Shown here: one piece after another, positions 7,503 through 13,401 of the stretch
Layout: every line of letters starts with the position of its first letter
Position numbering within the stretch: the stretch's first letter is position 1
DNA from: Candidatus Poribacteria bacterium
GTDB taxonomy: Bacteria > Poribacteria > WGA-4E > DTYX01
Direction: 5' to 3'
Assembly (NCBI GenBank): GCA_012961655.1
Contig: DTYX01001108.1
Location: 1 to 13,401 of the forward strand
DNA length: 13,401 nucleotides
The notes under the pieces: generated by a model
Told to the model about the DNA's origin: nothing
Seen by the model: the letters and a program-made list of their open reading frames with translations, nothing else
Databases searched by the model: none
Position numbers and translations under genes: made by a program

Positions 7503-8192
7503 ATGATGAAAGTTGAGATACAAGTTACAGTCGAAGTTCAAACAGCTTTGTGCATTGGCTCTGGCGTGTCGGCGAGCACGTTAGGAATTGACCGATTAAC
7601 CCTGAAAAACCATAACGGCAATTTGTTGATTCCCGGCTCTGCGCTCAAAGGCAAGTTGCGCATGGGATGCGAACAGATTTTAAAAACATTGAAAGTTCGC
7701 ATCTGCCAATCCCCAAATCCTGCATCGATGTGTCCCCACTACTTTTGGATTCACGATAATCGGGAAAATGAGGAAGAAAGATATTGCCCCATCTGCGAGA
7801 TATTTGGTTCCCCCTGGAGCGAAAGTCCCTTAGAATTTGCCGACCTGGTTTGGTGGGATGGCGAAGAATGGAAAAAGCACAAGACGGACGTTAGACCAGG
7901 CATCGCAATTTCACGCAGCCGAGGGGTTGTAGAGGAAGATAAGTTGTTTTACACGGAAACATCACCGCCAGATGCCAAGCCGCGGTTTGCGGGCGATATT
8001 CACGGTTATCTGAAAGACAACAAGCAAATCGCGCTCATGCTCACTGGACTTAAAGATATCAGAGCTTTCGGCAATAGCAAATCGAGAGGTTTGGGCTGGT
8101 CGGATGTTTCTTGCGATTTGATAAGTCCCGATTTGACAGACGAAGAGATTGCCGATGCGATGAAAGGATGGACAAATGGCCAAAACACTTAA
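7503..8192 (+). CDS. csm3: Cas7/Csm3-like RAMP protein D
   Basis: A compact 229-aa Csm3 homologue, close to the standard family length and probably the canonical backbone subunit. It shows LCIGSG (16-21), Asp30 in GIDRL at the position of the Csm3 target-cleaving Asp, IPGSALKGKLRM (43-54), a cysteine set at 68, 77, 95 and 98 (CPICEIFGS) as in Csm3 zinc sites, GIAISRSRGVVEEDKLFYTE (133-152), and the loop FGNSKSRGLGWSDV (189-202). Two adjacent ATGs compete (7503 and 7506). GGGAG at 7494-7498 sits 4 and 7 nt before them, so 7506 may be the true start. The gene lies 14 nt after cas10 and overlaps csx10 by 17 nt, which places it within the core module. Confidence 0.92.
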   Translation: MMKVEIQVTVEVQTALCIGSGVSASTLGIDRLTLKNHNGNLLIPGSALKGKLRMGCEQILKTLKVRICQSPNPASMCPHYFWIHDNRENEEERYCPICEIFGSPWSESPLEFADLVWWDGEEWKKHKTDVRPGIAISRSRGVVEEDKLFYTETSPPDAKPRFAGDIHGYLKDNKQIALMLTGLKDIRAFGNSKSRGLGWSDVSCDLISPDLTDEEIADAMKGWTNGQNT

Positions 8193-9489
8193 AGTTGACA
8201 TTACAGCAATATCTCCTCTAAATATCGGTGGCAAGAAGCCTTACGGACATTTCCTGGAGACGTTGGATTATATCCCTGGCTCCGTCGCCCGCGGCGCTTT
8301 TGCGAAGTTATTGATGACAAGTAATCGAAAACTTTTTGACAAACTATTTGTTGAATCACAAGATGTCATCCGTTTTGGAAATTTTTACCCCAAAAGCCCA
8401 TTGGATGTTCCCGATATCCCACTTGTTTTGCCAATGACAGCGGTGAGTTGCAAATATGAAAGTGGATTTTGCACAGGATATGATGAGCTTGAAGATGAGA
8501 CAGAGAAGCCGCCACACGGAGTTTTTGATATTCTCATCATGGAGTTAATCTTTGAACATTTTGGCGAACAGTTACCATTCGCTTATCAGCCGATATGTCC
8601 AAAATGCGGCGCAAGGGTTGAACCGTTTGCAGGTTACTATGATGCTGCCCCCTCACGTTTTTCAGAACGCTCCCCATCAGACTGTAAACCTAACAATAAT
8701 GAATTTTACCAAACAAAGTTTAAGTGCTCCAAAGGAAGTTGCCTTCGTAGCTATCAACAGCATGAATGTCGCACACAACGCGTCACCAAATCTGCCATCA
8801 ATCGCCAGCGGAATGTAGTCGAGGAGGAAATGCTCTATTCGGTGGAAGCAATCAGGCCAGGTACCGATTTTTCTGGTATTGTGACCATCTCAGATGATAA
8901 TCTTGTAGAGGAAATCAAACAACATCTCAACCTGCTCAACCAAAGCAAGTTAGGCAGCGGAGGGTCAAGGGGATTTGGTAAAATAGAAATCACCAATATT
9001 CGAGATTATAATCTGGATTCCACCGATGAACTCAAAGCAAGGATTTTAGCGTTTAATAGAAAGATTGATGAAGTCGCTGAATCGTATCAGGTATTCTTAA
9101 AAGAGCCGCTTCACCTTAAAAAATGGTACTTTACCATCGGTTTCCAATCAGATGCTATCATATTGGATGAATTTGGCAGAAGTTCCCCAATATTGACATC
9201 CGAAAAACTCAAAGAGCTTTTATGTCTACCAGATGTTAAGATTTGTTTGAAACGTTATTATTCACGCATGTCCGAGAGAGGAGGCTGGTCGTTTGCGTGG
9301 AATTTACTGAAGGAAAAAGAAGCGGTCTTAGAAAAAGGTAGCGTTTTTCTATTTTGGACTCCGGATATAGAATCATTATACGAACCGCTTGCGCGGTTGC
9401 AAATCAACGGCGTCGGGGAGAAACGGGAGGAGGGATTGGGGCAAATTATCGTTTGTGATGCGTTTCATCAGGAGGTGTATTGTTCATGA
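8176..9489 (+). CDS. csx10: Csx10 family RAMP (Cas5-like subunit of type III-D)
   Basis: A 437-aa RAMP protein with two ferredoxin-like halves, expected to bind the 5' handle of the crRNA next to Cas10, as Cas5-type proteins do. The N-terminal half has ISPLNIGG (12-19), YIPGSVARGAFA (32-43), AINRQRNVVEEEMLYSVEAI (207-226) and KLGSGGSRGFGKIEI (258-272). A zinc-ribbon-like insert carries CPKC (141-144) and a second cysteine pair at 184 and 189. The C-terminal half ends in a second glycine-rich loop, GVGEKREEGLGQIIV (412-426). The pattern of two RAMP halves with a zinc insert and a VxRQRN-type block is characteristic of Csx10 and is the main reason for calling the locus III-D. It overlaps cas7-d upstream by 17 nt and the next gene by 4 nt (ATGA). 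Confidence 0.85.
   Translation: MAKTLKVDITAISPLNIGGKKPYGHFLETLDYIPGSVARGAFAKLLMTSNRKLFDKLFVESQDVIRFGNFYPKSPLDVPDIPLVLPMTAVSCKYESGFCTGYDELEDETEKPPHGVFDILIMELIFEHFGEQLPFAYQPICPKCGARVEPFAGYYDAAPSRFSERSPSDCKPNNNEFYQTKFKCSKGSCLRSYQQHECRTQRVTKSAINRQRNVVEEEMLYSVEAIRPGTDFSGIVTISDDNLVEEIKQHLNLLNQSKLGSGGSRGFGKIEITNIRDYNLDSTDELKARILAFNRKIDEVAESYQVFLKEPLHLKKWYFTIGFQSDAIILDEFGRSSPILTSEKLKELLCLPDVKICLKRYYSRMSERGGWSFAWNLLKEKEAVLEKGSVFLFWTPDIESLYEPLARLQINGVGEKREEGLGQIIVCDAFHQEVYCS
9471..9477 (+). promoter_or_regulatory. Shine-Dalgarno deciding the Cas11-like start
   Basis: GGAGGTG lies inside the end of csx10, 8 nt before ATG 9486. A TTG at 9480 is only 2 nt away and too close, so ATG 9486, which overlaps the csx10 stop as ATGA, is the start. 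Confidence 0.75.
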
Positions 9490-9953
9490 GTGAAATATTT
9501 CAACTCCAACTACGACAACAACTCGACGTTTACGAAGGAGACTTGGTGGAAGACGCTCAAAAACTGATAAAAAAGTATAAAATCTATAAGAAAGAATGTG
9601 AAATGGAAGAAAATCAAATCAGAAACGTGCTAAATGTGGCGGCGAACACCAAATCCGTTGAGGTTATTAAAGCGTTTATCCAATATCAGATTGGCCGTTC
9701 AAAAGAGAACGTAAAATGGGCGTCCAAATCAGAAGAAAATATGATTTGTTTCGGAGATGCGTTGATTTGTGAATTAGAACAACTGCGAAGTGGAAATGAA
9801 AAAGTCAATGCCAGCAAAATTGCGCCCGAAGTCGGCGCCATGAATGACTTGCAGAAACATAATGAAATTTGGTGGCGTTTAGCAATTTTATATCTGGGAT
9901 ACTTAAACTGGTATTTTATCTACCGAAAAAGAAAAGCAGAGGAGAAACAATGA
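9486..9953 (+). CDS. cas11: Small helical subunit, Cas11/Csm2-like
   Basis: A 155-aa, predicted all-helical protein starting at ATG 9486 (MSEIFQLQ). The segment ENQIRNVLNVAANTKSVEVI, followed by KAFIQYQIGR, resembles the Csm2-type small subunit core (a TTSQIRNLL-like helix followed by a helix with a YQxGR end). The C-terminal helix (WRLAILYLGYLNWYFIYRKR) matches a conserved aromatic/basic helix seen in Csm2-like proteins of type III-D loci. Position supports this: small subunits normally sit beside the Cas5/Cas7 genes, and no other gene here could fill the role unless the N-terminal helical domain of the S1 protein does. Both ends overlap neighbours by 4 nt (ATGA), implying tight coupling and matched expression with csx10 and the next gene. 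Assignment is by motif resemblance and context. Confidence 0.65.
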   Translation: MSEIFQLQLRQQLDVYEGDLVEDAQKLIKKYKIYKKECEMEENQIRNVLNVAANTKSVEVIKAFIQYQIGRSKENVKWASKSEENMICFGDALICELEQLRSGNEKVNASKIAPEVGAMNDLQKHNEIWWRLAILYLGYLNWYFIYRKRKAEEKQ

Positions 9954-10483
9954 CGATATCCAATTCCCATACCGCAAAAACTAAAGAGTTAGGGTTTATC
10001 GCGACCTGCATTGCAGAAGATGAAGTAGAACTCCATACTATTTTGAATCAGAAGCTGCCTATAACAGCTTTTACAATACATCAAAATATTGAGCAGATAG
10101 AATTTATTGCCGGTATTCCCAACGCCGAGTGCCTGTTCGAAAAAGGCAGAGCTTTTAACGAAAAGATCGAAGTGAGATGGAAAAAACGCGATGATGGCTT
10201 TCATCTCGTCGCGCTTTCTGAAGATAAATCACTTCTACAAAATTTGCAATTAGCGGATGAAAAGTGGGCTATCGAAAGGACCCGGCTTTTACTATGGGGT
10301 GAATATAACGCCGCTGTTGGACAATTTATCGAGGTGAGAATTCCGCGTGTGCTGGAATATCCAAAACCCCAAAGAGTGAAAATAGGAGACAGACTCCAAA
10401 TACTGGCATATAATTACCTTCAAAAAGACATTATACAATTTACTCGATACAGAAAGGTAAGAAGGTTGCCAAAAAAAGTTTAA
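9950..10483 (+). CDS. csx19: Csx19-like type III-D protein
   Basis: A 177-aa protein from ATG 9950, which overlaps the preceding stop as ATGA and has GGAG 5 nt upstream; an in-frame upstream start at 9869 would run through the Cas11-like gene and is unlikely. Recognisable blocks are GRAFNEKIEVRWKKRDDGFH (66-85), RLLLWGEY (112-119) and EVRIPRVLEYP (128-138), followed by a Tyr/Arg-rich end (FTRYRKVRRLPKK). These fit my memory of the Csx19 (TIGR03984) family, a signature of III-D loci associated with the effector complex. No catalytic motif is visible. It ends the tightly overlapping core; a 29-nt gap with a fresh ribosome binding site separates it from the CARF gene. Moderate certainty, resting on motif memory plus neighbourhood. 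Confidence 0.6.
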   Translation: MTISNSHTAKTKELGFIATCIAEDEVELHTILNQKLPITAFTIHQNIEQIEFIAGIPNAECLFEKGRAFNEKIEVRWKKRDDGFHLVALSEDKSLLQNLQLADEKWAIERTRLLLWGEYNAAVGQFIEVRIPRVLEYPKPQRVKIGDRLQILAYNYLQKDIIQFTRYRKVRRLPKKV

Positions 10484-10512
10484 TTCACAACTGAAAGGAA
10501 AGGAGAAGGATT

Positions 10513-11265
10513 ATGTCAGAAGAACGCAAGAGTGTTTTAATCGCATCACTGGGGATGGGACCGGGTGTTATAACTTCCGCTGTTGATGCATTACGGAAAG
10601 AATTGGGGGAAAACTTTTCTCTTGAAAAAGTGGTGACTCTCTCTACAATTGGCAGAGACATTGCCTATAAAGACCCCCGCTCAGGCGAAGTGATTCCAGA
10701 AGGATTCACGAATATACTAATTAAAGAATTCGAACAAAATTACAGGGATGGAATCGAATACATCTATATTTGTATTGACTACTCGGATATGGATTATCCT
10801 AAAGCATGCGACCAATTTTTAGCGACAGCATGTCAACAGATAGATAAGTATCATAACGATGATTATGATGTTTATGTGAGTTTGGCGGGTGGACGGAAAT
10901 CGATGGCTGGCATACTGTCGGTAGCAGCGCAATTTTACGGAGCGAAAATGCTTTTCCATGTGGCTATTACCAATGAGAGAGAACGGCAAGTGATAGAGGA
11001 ACATGGAAGTGATTTGAATTACATACTACGGAATCGCGACAGAATTCTCCACCCTTCAAGCGCGAAGTTGGTGAAACTCCCCTTCTTAAATCTGCGAGCC
11101 CTTACAAGAAAGATTACCGCTGATTTAAGGCAATATGGAAATATTGATGTGAACACCCGCAGCACGCTTGAAGTTCTCGAAATTGATATTGATGATGTTG
11201 TCATGAGTATTCGAGATTTGAACCGCGTGCAAGAAACGTTGGATAAATCCTACATTATGGAGTAA
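10513..11265 (+). CDS. CARF-type protein, possible ring nuclease (NE0113/Csx family)
   Basis: A 250-aa protein with a strong ribosome binding site (AGGAGAAGGA before ATG). The N-terminal ~170 residues show the CARF Rossmann pattern: first strand and loop LIASLGMGPGVITSAV (9-24), THR-rich strand KVVTLSTIGRD (39-49), an acidic loop ICIDYSDMDYP (86-96), and SLAGGRKSMAGIL (123-135), equivalent to the GGRK loop that contacts cyclic oligoadenylate in CARF proteins and holds the Lys in Crn1 ring nucleases. The remaining ~70 residues are helical, with no recognised HEPN or PD-(D/E)XK effector. It could therefore be a stand-alone ring nuclease that switches off signalling, or a sensor that acts on the membrane protein encoded 18 nt downstream. 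CARF assignment good; which activity is open. Confidence 0.75.
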   Translation: MSEERKSVLIASLGMGPGVITSAVDALRKELGENFSLEKVVTLSTIGRDIAYKDPRSGEVIPEGFTNILIKEFEQNYRDGIEYIYICIDYSDMDYPKACDQFLATACQQIDKYHNDDYDVYVSLAGGRKSMAGILSVAAQFYGAKMLFHVAITNERERQVIEEHGSDLNYILRNRDRILHPSSAKLVKLPFLNLRALTRKITADLRQYGNIDVNTRSTLEVLEIDIDDVVMSIRDLNRVQETLDKSYIME

Positions 11266-11283
11266 CCTGATGGAGATTTCGAC

Positions 11284-12828
11284 ATGGAGTATTTCAATAC
11301 GGCAGATAAAGGTGTCTATCGTTGGAAACAAAACCATAAAGTGGAAATTCGATTTTCCGATTCTCAACTAAAATTTTGTTACGATGGAAAGCCTATTTTG
11401 AGCACTAAATGTGATTGTAAGAAATTTATTGAATTTCAGGCTGCGCTTGTTGACCTTGATAATTTTTGGGAAAATCCCCCAGTTATAGAAGAAAAATGTG
11501 AGAAGTTACCATTTCCCAGCCGCTTATTTTTGCGTCATTTTTTGTGTGATGCCTACTCGATGTTCAATAATCCCGAATTTATCGAAAATGATAGTAATGA
11601 AGCAATGTTCCTCAGCTTAGCGCTTTTTAACTTGATAAGAAGAAAAAGAAAAAATTTGTATGAAGAAATCTCCAAGCTTTATAATTTAATGAATTTCTGC
11701 AGAGAAAAGACGATAGCCCGTTACTTTAGCCCTGCAAGACGATTCGATTTTATTGAATATGTTCGTTTGGTATGCAAGTGGTGGATAGAGATTTGCACAG
11801 AAATTCGATTTGTTGATGGAGAAAAAGGCGAGGAACGAGACCCTGAAATTGAAATAGCTAAAGTTCTATGGAACGAACAGGAATCAACAAACCATTCGCA
11901 AGATGATATACTTGATACAAAATTGGGATTATATAAATTCTGGAATCCTCGTGGAACTGAAATGAGGACGAAATTCAGGGGAATGATAAATTATCTAACG
12001 GAGTGGTTTTTGAAGCGCTATAATCTTAAAGCTGCTATAAGACTTCTTGATGCGCAACGATATTTGGATGAGTTGGAACAAGACAACACAAAGAAAAGCT
12101 CTTTCCAACAAATAACCGAATTGCTGAGAATCACAGGTAGGGTGTTGAAATTCACAGCGGATAAGACAATATATACTAAACCCTGGTTTCCTTTAATTAT
12201 CTTTCTCTTAGCGCTTGTTATTGGCGTAGTTTACCCTACGCCTGCGGAATATCTCTTTTCTCTTGGTTTTCTAATTCTTATCGTATATGGTGTGCTTCTA
12301 ATCATCCACTTTCTATTTAATCGTGACACGTATTGGTTCAAAAGAATGCTGCCTCGCCTTTTCGGTGGAATAGTCGTAGGGTATCTCCCGTTGCTAATGA
12401 CCGAAGAGATGTGGAAATTTTGTCTAAAAGTTACTTGGCCTTTTTTTATTCAGATTCTCATAATTGTTTTAGGAGCTTCATTTGTTTACCTGCATGTAGA
12501 GGTGAATAATACAATTAGAGATAGAAATGCGGCATATAAAAGAGCGTTTTCTGTATTGATTTTGGGTTGCTCAGAATCTTTGATAATTGGCTTGGTGTTT
12601 TGTAGCTTATTCGGTTCCATTTTCTTAATAGATGAAGGTTATACAACTGGACAATTCATCCATAATCTCCCGAAAGAAATTGATGCACCGGTACTGTTTG
12701 GCCTCTGTAAAAATTGGGTACATTTTGTATACCCACCGGTTGTTCTTCTATACTTCCCGCTAGCGCTTTTCATCGGTATTTTTGTCCAAATACTCTGGGA
12801 GGATAAGCCGATTACAGCCCCATTATAG
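11284..12828 (+). CDS. Unrecognised membrane protein, cytosolic N-domain plus about six TM helices
   Basis: A 514-aa protein in two parts. Residues 1-290 are soluble, charged and mostly helical, with Cys43/Cys45 near the start, an RRKRK basic patch (119-123) and no domain I recognise. From 300 on the protein is strongly hydrophobic, with likely transmembrane helices at about 300-317, 322-344, 356-372, 383-404, 420-448 and 480-503 and short charged loops between. There is no signal peptide, so the N-domain is probably cytosolic. The preferred ATG at 11284 has GGAG about 8 nt upstream; an ATG at 11270 is in another frame. It follows the CARF gene by 18 nt and is the last gene of the run. Membrane proteins are known type III effectors (Csx23, Cam1), but those carry their own ligand-binding domain, which I do not see here. 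Function unknown. Confidence 0.75.
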   Translation: MEYFNTADKGVYRWKQNHKVEIRFSDSQLKFCYDGKPILSTKCDCKKFIEFQAALVDLDNFWENPPVIEEKCEKLPFPSRLFLRHFLCDAYSMFNNPEFIENDSNEAMFLSLALFNLIRRKRKNLYEEISKLYNLMNFCREKTIARYFSPARRFDFIEYVRLVCKWWIEICTEIRFVDGEKGEERDPEIEIAKVLWNEQESTNHSQDDILDTKLGLYKFWNPRGTEMRTKFRGMINYLTEWFLKRYNLKAAIRLLDAQRYLDELEQDNTKKSSFQQITELLRITGRVLKFTADKTIYTKPWFPLIIFLLALVIGVVYPTPAEYLFSLGFLILIVYGVLLIIHFLFNRDTYWFKRMLPRLFGGIVVGYLPLLMTEEMWKFCLKVTWPFFIQILIIVLGASFVYLHVEVNNTIRDRNAAYKRAFSVLILGCSESLIIGLVFCSLFGSIFLIDEGYTTGQFIHNLPKEIDAPVLFGLCKNWVHFVYPPVVLLYFPLALFIGIFVQILWEDKPITAPL

Positions 12829-12940
12829 CATAACTTTTATTGCACTTAGCCTGTTTTCCGCACTTTTAAAAATCCTATTGAATGAAACCAATATTCATGC
12901 GGGTTCAGAATTTTGAAATCGTTGACTTAAGATACGTTAA
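12829..12940 (+). other. Intergenic spacer after the cas run
   Basis: About 112 nt of AT-rich DNA between the membrane-protein stop and the nuclease frame. I see no strong hairpin followed by a T-run, no tRNA and no CRISPR repeat. A TTGACT at 12922-12927 resembles a -35 box but lacks a good -10 at 16-18 nt. The end overlaps the palindromes annotated at 12925-12945. Confidence 0.5.
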
Positions 12941-12945
12941 GTATC
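12925..12945. repeat. Two interleaved perfect short palindromes
   Basis: ACTTAA-GATACG-TTAAGT (12925-12942) and GATAC-GTTAA-GTATC (12931-12945) share bases, so only one stem can form at a time. The arms are too short and AT-rich for a terminator and no T-run follows. The spot could be a repressor operator or a decayed inverted repeat at a rearrangement boundary just upstream of the damaged nuclease gene. Confidence 0.45.
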
Positions 12946-13324
12946 TCCCTTAGTACTCGGCGACGAAGCGGAAAAAAGCGTCGCCAGACAGATGGCTGCT
13001 ACTGGATTTGAACTGGTTTATCAGTCGCGTGCAAGCCGCGGCGCTTTCGACCTTTTGGCGATTCTGCAAACAAAGGAAGTCGGCGTACAGGTTAAAAAGG
13101 GCGCATTTCCATACTATCTAAAGAAGGATGAATTACAACAGATGCAGTATTGGGCTAAGCAACTTCGATGGAAACCGCTCTTTGCTTTAGTTACTGAAGG
13201 CGATATTTACTTTTATGATGTTACTGATTGGGAAGTGAAAGAGCAATCTTATCGTATCGACGAAACAACAAAAGTTATTGATAATCTTTTGGAATTTGCA
13301 GTAGACAAGAAATATGGAACATAG
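12941..13324 (+). pseudogene. PD-(D/E)XK (Hjc-like) nuclease with missing start
   Basis: From ATG 12992 the frame encodes 110 aa: GFELVYQSRASRGAFDLLAI, VGVQVKKGAFPYYLKKDELQ, then an aromatic-rich C-terminus. The FDLLAI Asp and QVKK motif are the active-site strands of a Holliday-junction-resolvase-like PD-(D/E)XK family in which bacterial members often have Gln-Val-Lys. Upstream of ATG 12992 the same frame continues conserved family sequence (LGDEAEKSVARQ, from about 12956), including the N-terminal Glu helix. However, it meets a stop at 12938-12940 with no ATG, GTG or TTG in between. The gene is thus either 5'-truncated or frameshifted, or it starts at 12992 without its first helix. It is separated from the cas run and may be unrelated to it. 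After the stop at 13324, 77 bases remain in which no gene could be established. Confidence 0.6.
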
Positions 13325-13401
13325 GTCTTTGGTGATACTAAACTTAAGAATTACCAATGTAATGCGGTTGCTTTCTTTGAGGAGTTGGAGTTCTTCCTAT
13401 A

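Noticed and set aside
9867..9932. Transmembrane helix at the end of the Cas11-like protein
   Set aside because: The stretch is rich in Trp and Tyr and followed by Arg/Lys, consistent with a packed aromatic helix of Csm2-like small subunits rather than a membrane anchor.
9869..9952. A longer N-terminus for the Csx19-like protein from ATG 9869
   Set aside because: It would run through most of the end of the Cas11-like gene in another frame; ATG 9950 has a proper ribosome binding site and the usual ATGA overlap.
10984..11004. R-x5-H (RQVIEEH) as a HEPN active site in the CARF protein
   Set aside because: It falls at the edge of the CARF core, not in a separate helical effector domain, and the spacing alone is common by chance.
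12879..12893. Possible CRISPR repeat fragment (ATTGAATGAAACC)
   Set aside because: It resembles the GAAAC end of some repeats but occurs once, with no second copy or regular spacing.
13325..13401. A further gene after the nuclease
   Set aside because: Two forward frames stay open to the window edge, but 77 bases without a recognisable motif or ribosome binding site are too little to call.

Overview
This window is almost entirely one side of an accessory defence locus. All recognisable genes lie on the + strand and are tightly packed, many with overlapping stops and starts. The core is a class 1 CRISPR-Cas effector operon that best fits subtype III-D, with separate rather than fused subunits. 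It has four Cas7/Csm3-like RAMP backbone proteins, an HD-less Cas10 with an intact GGDD cyclase motif, a Csx10 (Cas5-like RAMP), a small helical protein that fits Cas11/Csm2, and a Csx19-like protein. No cas6, cas1, cas2 or CRISPR array is visible, so crRNA supply and adaptation must lie outside the window or come from another locus.

Layout: cas7-a (5' end cut by the window edge), cas7-b, an orphan ribbon-helix-helix-like antitoxin with a possible toxin remnant, cas7-c, a SIR2-TPR-winged-helix protein, a protein with an N-terminal helical domain and a C-terminal S1 RNA-binding domain, cas10, cas7-d, csx10, cas11-like, csx19-like, a CARF-type protein, a protein with about six transmembrane helices, then a break of about 110-160 bp and a PD-(D/E)XK/Hjc-like nuclease whose 5' end looks damaged.

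How the parts could work together (inference): the RAMPs, Cas10, Csx10 and Cas11 would form a crRNA-guided RNA-sensing complex. The Asp residues upstream of the GSSLKG-type loops in three Cas7 proteins suggest target RNA cleavage. Cas10 lacks the HD nuclease but keeps the palm motifs, so the response should rely on cyclic oligoadenylate. The CARF protein would bind or degrade that signal. The SIR2 protein (probable NAD+-consuming effector) and the membrane protein are the best candidates for damage-producing effectors. Neither has a recognisable CARF domain, so how they would be triggered is the open question and the main novelty here. The S1 protein, placed between SIR2 and cas10, could be an RNA-binding adaptor.

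Organism: a bacterium with moderately AT-rich DNA by eye and good Shine-Dalgarno sites. The antitoxin type (GRQLxLELPDEVYEPL...ADNERIDADLAR) and the Hjc-like nuclease resemble genes common in Chloroflexota and other multicellular or filamentous bacteria, but the window gives no firm taxonomic marker.
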